Origin: Astragalus membranaceus
Lineage: Eukaryota > Streptophyta > Magnoliopsida > Fabales > Fabaceae
Assembly (NCBI GenBank): GCA_039519185.1
Contig: CM076854.1
Coordinates: forward strand, 152,543,402-152,607,401
Direction: 5' to 3'
DNA: 64,000 bases
Shown here: one piece after another, positions 44,164 to 55,440 of the stretch
Layout: every line of letters begins with the position of its first letter
Position numbering within the stretch: the stretch's first letter is position 1
The notes under the pieces: generated by a model
Told to the model about the DNA's origin: nothing
What the model saw: the letters and a program-made list of their open reading frames with translations, nothing else
The model's database searches: none
Made by a program: the position numbers and the translations under genes

Positions 44164-45261
44164 AGCTGTAACTATATTTGATTTGACGTATTGGTCTGTG
44201 GATGCTATATTTCTTTTTTACTTTTTTGATCAAAAGTATTTCTTTTTTACTACTTTTACTCGGAAGTGATATTTTCTTCCGTACAAAGGTGAGTGATAAC
44301 TGAAAAAGAGAGCTATAAAAATAGGTCTTCTTTGTGAAGTAGTGGTAAGAAGAATACATATATGTTTCACGTGCTAATTAGGAGTATCAAATTTGTGATG
44401 GATTTCCAAAATATGAAAGTTGAAGAGCACCCAAGAGGAAAGAGGAAAGACGTCTTTACAAAAATGTTTGTGAGCGAGAGCATTAAAATTGTCAATAATA
44501 ATTTTATATAAGAAAATATCACAAATTTAGTAAAATATATAACTTTGTGAAAGAAAAATTTAATCTTAAACTTTAATGTGTTTCGTGTCAATTTATGTGT
44601 TTTACGTTAGAAGGGAAAGTTAAAATTAAAAGATAAAAGAAAAAATATATATGAATTTGGTCTCTCTTTATCTCTTATAACTTTCTACGGACACTCTTTG
44701 AAAAAACTACCAAATGGGAGAAATTACATCTATTTTTTTGTTGGGTGCAAAAAAACTTTATTAGGCATATATAAAATAAAACAAATTAATTTTGTGGGGA
44801 ATTGATCCCAATGTACAACGTCTACATCGGTCTCTAAGTTTATGTGTCTATACATGAAATGTCGCGTCCCTTTTTTTCAATACAGAAATGTTGTTCTCTC
44901 ACACCAAGTGATACGAGTTTCTTTATAAATAGAGACTATCTATGCATGTATAACCATTAATAAAGTTAATGGTTTGTGCCTTAATTCTATCAAATTCATC
45001 ACTCCAAATCATTTCCTTTATATGCAAATTGAAGTTAAGAAACTATTATTCTATCAAACATCATTAATAGCATCCTTGATGGGGGTGCGCAAGTTCCATG
45101 TCAAGAAACTCCGTGTTGTGTTTGTCTTGATATCTATAAATTGAATAATTAGATACATATTTGTTGAATATTAATTATTTTTAAATAATTTTATTTTGTT
45201 TAATACTCTTTAATCAATTAAATTTGAAATTTGTGATTTTTCATTTGTTTTCTCAATATGG
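44164..45261. other. Intergenic, no gene
   Basis: AT-rich sequence with short random frames only. Confidence 0.45.
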
Positions 45262-45266
45262 AAAAT

Positions 45267-45646
45267 TGTTCTGGACTGGACCAGGAGGTCCATTCAGCAA
45301 TACCAGGAGGTGCATTTAGCAATTGGATATGGATTGGCCCAATCATTTCGGCCCATATCCACAACATACATGCCCAATTAAAGCCATCACACTTGAATGG
45401 TTAAGATCGATTCTACTGATCCGACGATCCACAAACGGGCTCGATTTCCTATAAATACCGGCTCCCATTGCCATCATAAGGTACACTCTCTCATTCCTAG
45501 CTAAATCACCCATCTATTCTCAATACTGACTTGAGCGTCGGAGTGGCTTCGCCGGTACCCTCCGGGCTCACACTAACCTCCTGCGGCTGCCAGGCAGCAA
45601 GAGACCTACCAACTGCAGTCAACCCAATACTGCACGGTACCGAACA
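45267..45646 (+). repeat. Solo LTR, 380 bp, with perfect 5-bp target duplication
   Basis: It starts TGTTCTGGACTGGACC and ends GGTACCGAACA. AAAAT lies directly outside both ends (45262-45266 and 45647-45651). Inside are a TATA box (CCTATAAATACC, about 45449-45460) followed by a GC-rich R/U5 region (GGAGTGGCTTCGCCGGTACC). No internal domain survives, so it is an LTR-LTR recombination product. The style suggests a gypsy-type element. Confidence 0.88.
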
Positions 45647-45779
45647 AAAATTATGTGGCATTATTTTGGACCTATTTATGATATGAATACTATGTCATGA
45701 TAGTTTACTCTCTTGATACATTTAAATTGTTTGTTTCGTGTCTTTTTATTTAAATTAGTGGTTACCACATAGATCTACC

Positions 45780-46139
45780 TTTTATTTTGTATTTTTTGAT
45801 TCGTCGTCTGATGCAACATTATTGTTGTTCGTCGTCTTGGTGCGGCGTGTTTGATTTTGTCTTGTTGTGGTGTTTGTTTGATTCAGATCGACATATCAGC
45901 TTCGATCAATTTCAGATTCAACCAATGACTAGAGCCTTAAAAGTTACAGATCCGGAAACATGAGTACTCCAGTGACTTTTATTTTGTCACATTTGTAGGC
46001 ATTTTTTATGCTATTAACTTGGGTGCTGCGAGTTTGTTCGCAGATTCATCCTTTGTGTTTTTAGCAATGCTGAATTTGTATTATCATCGATGTAATCTTT
46101 CAATTTGAATGAATGAACATTTTTCAGTCAAAAAAAAAA
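45780..46139 (+). mobile_element. Probable 3' end of a LINE with poly(A)
   Basis: Non-coding sequence ends in TTTGAATGAATGAACATTTT, CAGTC and then a run of ten A at 46130-46139, the usual 3' end of plant L1-type LINEs. No RT remains, so it is a short 5'-truncated copy whose left edge is uncertain. Confidence 0.45.
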
Positions 46140-47151
46140 TTAATTAGTAGAATTTATGGTGTATGTATTACTTGTATGTTAAGTCATATGATAATGTTTC
46201 TATCAGAGTTGACATGAGTTTTAAAGCGTTATAGGATCAATTTGTTGTTATGATTCACATGATTGACCCACCTTAGATGATTATAGATATTTTAATATCT
46301 TCTTAGATTGTACTAGTTTGGTATAAACTAGGTATCCTTTGCGCGCAACGGTAGAGACTAATCCCTCGAGCAGGGTAGGACCACAATGACCGACAAAACT
46401 CTCACTCAAGAGATTTGTACTAGTTGTTGCTATGTATTTTTAAACAAATGACATCATAAATAATTTAAGATGGATAAAAGAGAAGTAGAACTCTAACATG
46501 AAATGAGTATTAATTGAGTGCTTAATTATATCGATTTAGTCCAAATGGATAGTAAAAAGGCAATGAGAAATGGTCAATTTTTGTAATGGTTATTCAGTCA
46601 AAGAATATAACTCAGAAGACATTTGACTTATAAAGCATAGTCATGAGAAGAAATGACACTTTGAATTTTATAAGCAAAACAAATAATCTTGCAATCCTCT
46701 GAAGAAATGGTTGACATTGGATATGATGTTTTAAAAACTCTATGGGGATGAGTTTCAAGCCAATAATTACAAAATGGTGAAAACTCAATTCATACTTGAG
46801 TAGCACTAAGGCTTAAATTCAATGGTGGAATTTTTTTTATCACTATTCGATGGTGGAATGTCGCAACTTTCATGAGATATTCTTACTGTAATCCACAACT
46901 TAATCCGTGTAAGGCTATTTTCCTAAGAAAATATGCATCGATTGCAAACTTGTTCACAACAACCACACCATCTATTGCTTGGCATCCTCGAATGGATGCT
47001 GATTAGTTGGGGGTTGATGTCGTGAGAAAATGGTATGTGCAAAATGGATAAAGCTCTTTAGTACGACAAGAAATGTAGTGTGGTTGTAGTGTTATAGGGT
47101 CCACTTTATCCGCTAACGGCTATAAATTCATCTGCTATTAATTAATTTATC
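46140..47151. other. Intergenic, no gene
   Basis: AT-rich sequence. A ~95-bp piece near 46320-46415 (CTTTGCGCGCAACGGTAGAG) lies between imperfect copies of GATT(T)GTACTAGTT and may be a small SINE-like insertion. Nothing else was recognised. Confidence 0.4.
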
Positions 47152-47539
47152 TGCCACTAGTGTAAAAAAGACTTTTCGAATCGGTTGTTTGGCACATTTG
47201 GAATCGGTTATAGGCCGATTCCAAATGTGCCGATTCCAAATCGGTTATTTAAACAACCAATTCAAAATGTACTAAAAAAAGACATTTAAAATCGGTTCTT
47301 TAGACACCCGATTAGAAATGTCACCTTTTTTTTTTAAAAAAATTAAATTCGATGTGGCCAATTGAATTTGACTAATAAGCTCCTTTGCGGTGGCTTTCTG
47401 TGAACAGAAATCATAAGGAATTTGTTTCACACTATATTTTGTAATAGATACGACAAGGTTTTAAACAGATTAAGCTACAAACTTTAGATTTCCGATGGCT
47501 GATGAGATCAAATCACAAAGTTAGATGGCAGATGAGATC

Positions 47540-47824
47540 AAAACTACCAGTTAACCATCGACCAGTTGGGACAAAAAGCTTGGCTCCACCTTTGTCTGCA
47601 AATGAATTTAAGTAGAAGATGGAATTCTGAAATGCCTTTGTATTGAGAGTTATTCCATCGCCAACAGCTCCAAATTCGGTAATACTGACACTGTGGGGTC
47701 GAACTACCTTCATGTTTATCTGGTTGCAGCTTGAGCTGCTCCACGCCGTCCATGTGCAACAACTGAACAATGCAAGTACCAAACACACATCCGCCAGTTG
47801 CAAGTAAGAGAAACTCATCACCAT
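47540..47824 (-). pseudogene. Captured N-terminus of a polygalacturonase-like (GH28) gene
   Basis: The minus-strand frame starts with a hydrophobic signal-like stretch (LQLADVCLVLALFSCCTWTA) and continues into the pectin-lyase-fold start VSITEFGAVGDGITLNTKAF and GGAKLFVPTGRWLTGSFDL. In plants this is the beginning of polygalacturonase-like glycoside hydrolases that act on cell-wall pectin. The segment stops after SFDL with no catalytic part (no NTDG, DD or GHG motifs), so it is a fragment. At its 3' edge GATGGC(A/T)GATGAGATCAAA is repeated twice (about 47495-47540). Confidence 0.82.
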
Positions 47825-48364
47825 CAGTTATACTTTGAAACATCCTCATTGAGGGAGATTATATCAATTTGTATAAAATCATGACCAGCAGTAGTTCACA
47901 TGTTTCTTCAACAGCAACAAGAGAAAACATTAACCAACTTAACTCATCAATGTCATGAAATTACACAAAGCTAAGGGAAACTGTAAGAATTTTCATATTG
48001 GGAAGTCGAAAATCTACCCAGTTTAGCTATAATTTGAAAACCATTTTAAACAATGAAGAGGAATTAACAGAAAGGAACAATCAAACAAACAGTGACTAAC
48101 CACCGGTTATCCTTTACCACCACTTCTGTAAGCAAGAGTGGTAACTAGCCAACAAGTAAACAAAATTGAAATTATACTAAGGAAGAGAGTAGAGGATCCA
48201 ATCAATGCAGTTCTTGATCTGTGAATAAAAAGTTTTGGTTTTAGATCTTACTCCACCCACTACTAAGCTTGACAATGGAAACAAAAAAAAGTACATTAAT
48301 TAGATTGGACCTCTTAGGTGAGGATTCAAAATTAATAAGTAAAGTATGAACCAGAAACTCACAG

Positions 48365-48650
48365 TTGAAAGTCTCTTCATATGAGTGAGATCCAGTTTTC
48401 CCATTTGTGTCTGAGCAGTAGAATTGTACATGCAAAGATTTAAAATCTTTTTCTTCATGTCATCATCCTTTGAATCAATATATTCACATGTCAGTAGAAG
48501 CTTTTTAGCACGAGGAATCAGGTCAGTTCTCCCATCACAGCGTCGACAAAAGTACTCAGCATCCAATCCAATACTGAGGAAATCAGATTCTGACTCTTCT
48601 GGTAGTTCAAACTACTTAAGGAATACATCATCTATATCACTTGTATTGCC
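48365..48650 (-). pseudogene. Captured exon of a PHD-finger-like protein gene
   Basis: The minus-strand translation reads DFL.SIGLDAEYFCRRCDGR then TDLIPRAKKLLLTCEYIDSKDD. The FCRRCDGRTDL core followed by a helical tail looks like the last cysteines of a PHD-type zinc finger and its downstream segment in a plant nuclear protein family; the family call is from memory. An in-frame TAG interrupts the frame upstream (VFLK-stop-FELP), and the rest of the gene is missing. Confidence 0.4.
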
Positions 48651-49203
48651 TACAGATAACAAATGAAAAATTGTGAAAGAATCTAAGAAAAATTCCATAC
48701 AAAGACAAGTGTTTCACTATGCAGAGTCTAGAAGTATAAACAAGTTGACAAGTGTCCTAAGATTTAGCAACTATATCACCTTTATAAATGGAGTTGGTTT
48801 TATTGCATCTGCTCTCAGAAATCAGATTTGCTTTATGCATGTGTTCTTGACATCTCAATTAGCAAGTAATTTAAGTGCTTTAGCAGCAGTACCAACCAAC
48901 AACATAACAAATATAACAAAGGGTGAGTAAAACCAGCTAATTACATCTCACGAACCAGAAAAAAATGAGTATTTAAAATCCATTTTACCTTTCTGCATCC
49001 TGAGTTGGAGCAATTTGGGAGGGTTGCTGGAGAGTCACAGTTTCATGTGTTGGTTTTTGATGATAGCCTCATAAATAGGGAGCTCAATGAGAGGCCGCTC
49101 AAAACCTCTTTCAAAAATGAACAAAGAACTTGAGATGATGGCATGTCACTGACAAACATAATTGAATGGCTATCTAATTTCTGTTAGAGACTCTTCTTAG
49201 TAC

Positions 49204-50001
49204 CTGCCAGCCAGCTTCAGTGCTGTTAAGATCTTGACCAAATGTACCTCCTAATATCCAAAGCTGGGACAAGCTGAACTCATTAGCTTGTTGTATCTTT
49301 GGCTCCCAAACATTTATGGTAGCTTTTGCTCCATAGTACTTATCTCCTTCAACATATGCTATTGCGTGCTGATAAAACAAACACAGACACAAACAATAAA
49401 ATTAGACCATCAAAAGAAACAAGAAAACCTTTGTAACACTAAACCAACAAGGCACTCAAAACTTTTGTAGCACCAACGCTTCACCTTTCAGCTTGAAGAC
49501 ATGATTACTTGCATTTTTTAAATTAAAACTTGTGTCCAGTGTCTTAATAGCTCATAACAATTTATTACCTGATGACCACTCTGGTTAATTAGATCAGGTT
49601 CAGCTGATCTTAGTTTAGGGATTGACTTATGCTTCTTCCTTCCATATCTTTTGACTGAACTTGCCCTCAGAACATGTTCTTCCTTTGTTCTTCTGATAGG
49701 TATTGTGTCAGCAGGACATTTACCATTAGAATGCCACAACTGAGTTATGGGAGTAGTTGATTTTTCCTTGTTTTCAGCTAACTTGTTCTCATCAAAGAGC
49801 TCTTCGGGATGGAAATTTGGTCTCATCTAATTAATCTAAAGCATACAGTTAGAATGAAAAAAAATACTTCAAAAATTGGAACAGAAATACAGATCTTGAA
49901 TGAAGGAAATGGACCTGGATTTCGTGATCTTTGAGAAAAGGATGGTCAAAAGCTGGCTGCTTAGAAACTGGTACACAATCTATTATATCCCCATCTGGAC
50001 T
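49204..50001 (-). pseudogene. Captured exons of a Neprosin-domain (DUF239/DUF4409) gene
   Basis: Three minus-strand exons with intact GT-AG borders join in phase: 50001-49915 (SPDGDIIDCVPVSKQPAFDH), 49826-49569 (MRPNFHPEELFDE...LWHSNGKCPADTIPIRRT) and 49368-49204 (HAIAYVEGDKYYGAKATINV, ...LSQLWILGGTFGQDLNS). They match the pro-region (neprosin activation peptide) and the first part of the Neprosin peptidase domain of secreted plant proteins. The gene stops after GWQ; the catalytic C-terminal half and the signal peptide exon are not seen. Introns are retained, so genomic DNA was captured, not cDNA. The element could still produce a spliced antisense or chimeric transcript. Confidence 0.82.
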
Positions 50002-51317
50002 CTGCAACATAAACAAAATCATTTCATATCATTAACATCTGAAATACTATATAAACAAAATTGAAAGTAAAAAATCAATCTTGTTACTATCTTTCTACTT
50101 TATAAAAAAAATCAGTAACTGATTAAAAAATAAGGAAAATGAAAGCAAATCATTACTCAATTCTTTCTTACAGTACTTTCCCATTACAGCTTGAAAATGC
50201 TATTCAATAATCACATCACATCAATAGGGCTATGTAGGTAAGAAAAATAAAGAAAAAATGACATGGCTTATGAAATCAGAACATGAACACAAAATATCTG
50301 CATTTTATAAAACAACAAAGAGAAAATAAATGACACAAAACTTTAAAACAATAAATCAAAAACAGTAACAACTTATTGCCAAAGAGGGTCATTTGATTTT
50401 TAAGTAGAAAACATTTGAAAGATACCAAACCATTCCTGGAGCAAACAGAGAGAAGAAGAATAATGCAAACCAAGTGAAACCTGTAAATGAAGAGGAAAAA
50501 CATCTAAACCTGTAAATTGGATTTGAATGCTCACCAAATATGCACAAAGATAAAGCGGCGTCGCAAAAATCTAGCAACAACGCATGGCTTGGAGTTTTCA
50601 CCTGCAAAGAAAAGCAACGGAGCTAGGTTAGAGGGAGCGATAGAGAACACAGATGTGAAACAATCTCACCTACTGGGGCGGAAGTGAAACAATCTCAGGT
50701 GAAACAACCGTTTCAGGTGCGGCTCAACACCACCGCCTATGATGATTTTCCAGAAGCAATTGGGGAGAGAGAAAGAAACGAAGGGAGCAATTAGGGATTT
50801 AGGGGAGCGAGCGATTACGGGAAGCAAGGGAGATCACCGCGTAAACTAGAGACCGTCACCGGAGATGGGAGGAGAAAGATGAGAGCTAAAGACTATCGCT
50901 GGAGACTACCAAGGAGGAGCGCCGCCGAGTTCGGTTGTGGGTGCGCTGCTGAAGTTTCGCAAGATCTTTGGGAAGGTTACAAAGTTAGGGTTTGAGAGGA
51001 ATGAGGGAAACGTGTGAGAGGGAAGCTGAAAAACAAGGTAACGAATTTTAATAATGAAACAGACTTTATGAATCGGTTGTTTAAAGAACCGATTCTGATT
51101 GTACATATTCCGAATCGGTTGTTTAAACAACCGATTCAAAATGTCTAAATGGGCACCTATCCAATCGGTTGTTTAAACAACCGATTCCTAATGTCTAAAA
51201 AAATCTGTTACAACACCATTTAATTGCAAAAATACTACCGCGTCCACATTTAGAATCGGTTATCTAAACAACCGATTCAAAATAGTGCTTTTTAAAGCTA
51301 ATTTTGAACTAGTGTGC

Positions 51318-52000
51318 TATCCACTCATTTTTACCAAAGAAGTCTAAGACAAGAATTTCTTCTAATATACGTATATCCTTAGTCTATATGTATACGTGTA
51401 TGTATGTGAGTAAAACATATGAAAAACGGATAAGATGAAATAAGAATCCAATTCTATTTATAAAACTAGGACAGACTAGCTAGTAGCATTCTGTGATGCT
51501 AAATAGCTGTTACAGACACCCACTTGATAGTTTCATTATTCTCGTCGACCTAGTAAATAAAGTTGTGTGGACATGCATGCTTACCTCTATTTATTCCCTT
51601 CCCTTTGCATTGTAATGGCTGTTGTTGATTGGAATGAAGAAGAAACGATCATGAACTCATAAGTTTGGCTGACTCGTTTTTCGTGCCAAAGATAAAATCA
51701 AAGGCAAATAATAAAAGGACGCAAAAAATATACTTGAAAATATGATTGTCTTCTTGTCTTGCACAAAAATAGAAAAAAGATGCCCTACAAATTTAATCAC
51801 GATAGGAATCCTCCCCATTTTTGGAAATATATCACTCTCCCTCAGATTTTGAGATTTTAAACAGAATGTAAAGACACTTCCACACAAATTCACGTTGATG
51901 CTTAACGTACATCCAAACGGGCACTTCATTTCCATTTCTTTTGAATCTTATGTCACATGCTCATGTGGTAAATGTACATGTATATACATTACATCATCTA
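51318..52000. other. Upstream region of the response regulator gene
   Basis: AT-rich sequence without coding signal. A TATA-like CTATAAATT lies at about 52001-52009, roughly 200 bp before the start codon, and suits the promoter of the next gene. Confidence 0.4.
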
Positions 52001-52208
52001 GCTATAAATTCATCTTCATTCTTCACTTCCTACTCATAATTAACAGTAACTTAATTTAGTCTCAGAATCTGGAGAAAGGGTTTCCCATCCAGGTTAGTAC
52101 TATAGCTAGTGCTACATTATATTGAAATATTGCTATGTATTTTGAGAGAAAAATTAACAAAGTTACTGATTTTTTTATTATATTAATTTTGTGTAACAAG
52201 GTATATAT

Positions 52209-52849
52209 ATGGAATCTCAAAACAAAAACCGAATGGCACCTCAAAACTTTGCATCCCAGTTAACAGCACTTATTGTGGATGACAACATAATCAACCGAAA
52301 GATTCATCAAAAGATGTTGAATGGTTTTGGAGTGAAAAGTCAGTGTGTGGAAAATGGCAAAGAAGCAGTGGACATTCATTTGTATGGGAAAAAATTTGAC
52401 CTAATTATCATGGACATGGATATGCCTATCATGAATGGCATTGAGGTATACTCAAGTAGAAACCACTATTTTTCTTGATTTGGTTTACTATTGATGGGCC
52501 AATATGAAGGGTTTCTTTTTTTGTTATTTAACTATTTTTTTTTTCTTTATACGGAAATGTTAGTCTTGGTTTGAACCCTGAATCTCTTTCATATACTCAT
52601 TTTTGGTATCCCTTAAGTCGCCAACTCTAATTGGGATATCTTTGTTTTCATGTATTTTTATAGGCAACAAAGGAACTTCGATCAATGGGCATTTGTAGCA
52701 CAATTGTTGGTGTGTCATCACGTTCAATGGATATGGAAATAAGAAAATTTGTGGAAGCGGGGCTTGATGACTATCAAGTGAAACCCTTGACCAATGCAAA
52801 GCTTAGTTCAGTACTTGAAAAGGTCAAAACCAACTTTATTTCCAAGTGA
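52209..52849 (+). CDS. Type-C two-component response regulator (ARR22/ARR24-like receiver protein)
   Basis: Two coding exons, 52209-52445 and 52664-52849, join in phase into 140 residues. The protein is a stand-alone receiver domain: the acidic pair in TALIVDDNIINRKI (about residue 24), the phospho-acceptor Asp in DLIIMDMDMPIMNG (about 70-75), a Ser in GVSSRSMD and the invariant Lys in DDYQVKPLT (about 120). There is no DNA-binding or other output domain, which fits the type-C regulators of the ARR22/ARR24 group. These take phosphate from His-phosphotransfer proteins in cytokinin-related phosphorelay, possibly acting as a phosphate sink. A leader intron is likely (donor 52093, acceptor 52200), placing the ATG only eight bases after the acceptor. 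The gene sits between a Pack-CACTA and a CACTA end but looks intact. Confidence 0.9.
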
Positions 52850-53280
52850 AAATCTAACCATGTAATGGATGCAACCATACTTTAGCCACTTGGGTTGGTG
52901 GGTTTTCTGCATCCTTAGTACCATGTAAGGAAGGGGAGTACTTTTTATATTCCTATTTTAGTATTTATAATCTTAAAAAATGTATAATATTAGATGTGGT
53001 TTGAGGACAATAATAGGAATACTTGAACTTTGATGAGTCTGATGATTCTGATAGCGCATATTAGGACTTGTTGTATTATTACTTTGACATTTCAGTATTT
53101 TGTTCTAACATTTCAGACTAAGTTATGTTGTTTTATTCGGATGATTCAGACTTGTTGATTCGAATTTTATTAGGACGTGATGATGATTTAGACTTGTTGA
53201 TTCGTATTTTCTTTTATTTAAAATGTTTTAGCTATTTTAAATTTTATTATTTATTAATAAAATTAGCAGGTTTATAAAAA
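52850..53280. other. 3' flank of the response regulator gene
   Basis: Contains the expected 3' UTR. The region 53095-53215 repeats GA(C/T)TTGTTGATTCG(A/T)ATTTT with GATGATT words, a small local duplication. No gene was seen. Confidence 0.4.
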
Positions 53281-53284
53281 TAAA

Positions 53285-53571
53285 TTAATTAGTGGGAATT
53301 AGCGACGAAATTCTGTCGCTAAATGCAACACGTGGCGGTCAAAATTTTGACGCGTGGCACCCAGAGTTAGTGAGGGAAATTTGAATCCCTCGCTAATAGT
53401 CTCACACAAATTAGCGACGGATTCAAATTTCCCTCGCTAACCCTTTAGCGATGAGGCTTTTAGTGATAGAGACAATCCCTCGCTAGTTCCCTCGCAAATT
53501 GCCATTAGCGATAGAAAATATGGCTTTAGCGACGGATTAGTCCCTCGCTAATCAGCATTTTTTTTGTAGTG
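53285..53571. mobile_element. CACTA transposon end with TTAGCGAGGGA subterminal repeats
   Basis: The right terminus reads CACTACAAAAAAAATGCTG on the other strand and abuts TTA. The 290 bp before it are dense with TTAGCGACGG, TCCCTCGCTAA and their inverses, the same subterminal motif as in the element at 59855. The matching left terminus was not found, so this is a truncated or rearranged copy. Confidence 0.75.
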
Positions 53572-53623
53572 TTAGGGTATTTGGGAAAGGAGGAATTAGT
53601 TGCTAAATCACAAAATTTACAGT

Positions 53624-53695
53624 GAACACTATTTCCATTAAATGTGTTGTACAAAGTTTACAATAAACACTATTTCCATTAAATGTGTCGTAAAA
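53624..53695 (+). repeat. Short tandem duplication (~46-bp unit)
   Basis: ACACTATTTCCATTAAATGT is present twice, about 46 bp apart, joined by a TTTACA(G/A)T(G/A)A linker. Confidence 0.7.
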
Positions 53696-53757
53696 ACTGA
53701 GTTTGAGATGGTGTTAGGCCAATATCATCTATTTTCACTAATTAATGGGAGTAACTA

Positions 53758-54033
53758 CTGCTCTTTCCGTCTCAATTTAATCGTTCTTTTTGCTATTTTT
53801 TTTGTCTCAAATTATTTGTCACTTTAGAATTCCAATGCAATATTTATTATTAATTTCCAATAATACCCTTACTTTTATTTGTATTTCCAAGGTTTTCATT
53901 CCTCTCTCTTCATAATAATATAGAGGTATTTTAGTCTTACAATATTTTTTGAGCATAAAAAATAATATATATCTAATTATTTTCATAAAACCCACAATAA
54001 TCTTAAACGATAATTAAATTAAGACTGATGGAG
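53758..54033. mobile_element. Stowaway-like MITE, 276 bp
   Basis: The left end CTGCTCTTTCCGTCTCAATT and the inverted right end (CTCCATCAGTCTTAATTTAA) are diverged copies of the CTCCCTCCGTCTCAATTTAA terminus. TA flanks both sides (53756-53757 and 54034-54035). The interior is AT-rich and non-coding. Confidence 0.7.
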
Positions 54034-54379
54034 TATTAGTTGTCTCTATAATGGCCAAGACATGTCCCGTAAAGTTTATTACAATGACGTCATGGGGTGT
54101 TGATTTGAAAAGCTAACTACCATTGATAAGAAAACTAAAAAAGGAACGACAGCATTAAATATTAGAAATGTGATCAACCAGTTTGGCCAACACAAAGATA
54201 CTCAATGTTTACTTTTTCTTTACAAGCTCATTGTTTACAATATATTCTGTTTTGAAAAAAAATATATACCGTGAAATTTTTTGGGAAAAACATATCCTCT
54301 AAATTGTGCTTTAGATCTAAACTAGATTTTTAGAGTATATACCTTTTTTTATAAAAACATATCCTCTAAATTGGGCCTA

Positions 54380-54960
54380 TCTATTCGGGTTGAAGCTGTG
54401 TTAGTGGTGAAGCCCAATATGTTTCTCGCATCTTAGCTCACCGCTCCCAGCCTCTTCAAGTTTGTTGCTCTTGGTTAGTTCTCATTCGGTTTTTCTGTCG
54501 TAACAATCCCCTACATATAGTTGTTGAGAGTGAAAGAAGAAATAGATCTTGTACATTCTTCATCTTGTAAACACTGTGAGTAAGAAACAGAGAGAGAGAG
54601 AAAAAGAATGAGTGAACTGAGAGTGAAGAACTGAAAACAAAGTTCAGTTGCTGTACATTGTAAATTCTCATAATCATAGTGGATTCTTGCTCGGATTCAG
54701 TCCCCCAGATGTAGGAGAAGATCTCCGAATTGGGTTAACAATTTCTGGTGTTCTCTCTTCCTTTTAAATCTTGCTTGTTATTAAATTCGCAATTTAGGTT
54801 TTACAATTTCGCACACAATTGTATTCTGGTTTCATACGAATTTGTTATTCAACATTCTTTAATTCATTAGGAACTAGTTACTGCGAGCTTTCGTTTTCTT
54901 TTGTTTCAGGTATTGTGGAACCCTAATCTGGTGTTTCACCCAACACTTGTACTATGGCCA
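54380..54960 (+). repeat. Probable copia-type LTR or leader fragment
   Basis: The segment resembles the R/U5 part of copia LTRs: a GAGAGAG-rich leader (about 54590), then AGTGGATTCTTGCTCGGATT and CCGAATTGGGTTAACAATTT, followed by a T-rich tail. No gag frame follows. Boundaries were not resolved. It could instead be a host 5' UTR, but no coding exon follows. Confidence 0.4.
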
Positions 54961-55435
54961 AAATCTATAAGATCTATTTGGTCTTATTGTATTTTGAAGC
55001 AAAGGAAAAGACATAATTTATGTCTCAAATATTCTCACGTAATAGGAAAATGAGAAAATATTTTCAAGAATATTGCGGGTCTAGATTATGTGTTATGGTG
55101 ATTGAAAGAGTATTCACAAGCCACTCAAAGGATTGAAGTTCAATTCTTAGAAGTAAATGATTCACATTATAGTTTCGATACAACAAAGGTTGTGGTGATG
55201 ATCATTGATGTATTTTAGAATTTCTAGAATGTATTTTTTATATTATCGGAAATTTGAAGTTCTAAAATTTTCAAAATGTATCTTTTTTACACTATTAAAA
55301 ATTTCAAACTTTGAATTTTTCGGAGTGTATTAGATTTTGTGGGTAAATAATAAAAAGGTATGGATAGATGGGTTAAAAAAAGGATAGAGATCCTCTCAAT
55401 TTCCCAAAAGAAATTGTGGGTAAGTTGCTAAAGTT
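54961..55435. other. Intergenic, no gene
   Basis: AT-rich sequence. Three variants of (A/G)GAAATTTGAAGTTCTAAAAT-like text at about 55215-55330 suggest a small local duplication. Confidence 0.4.
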
Positions 55436-55440
55436 TGTTT

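Larger units (their letters stand above)
47155..51314. mobile_element. Pack-CACTA element, 4160 bp, carrying pieces of three host genes
   Basis: The left end is CACTAGTGTAAAAAAG and the right end, read on the other strand, is CACTAGTTCAAAATTAG. TGC flanks both sides (47152-47154 and 51315-51317), the 3-bp duplication of CACTA elements. Both ends carry subterminal inverted copies of AATCGGTTGTTTAAACAACC and GAATCGGTTATC (47175-47325 and 51060-51290). No transposase is present. The interior consists of three unrelated host-gene segments, all on the minus strand: a Neprosin-family gene (49204-50001), a PHD-finger-like gene (48365-48650) and a polygalacturonase-like gene (47540-47824). Confidence 0.9.
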
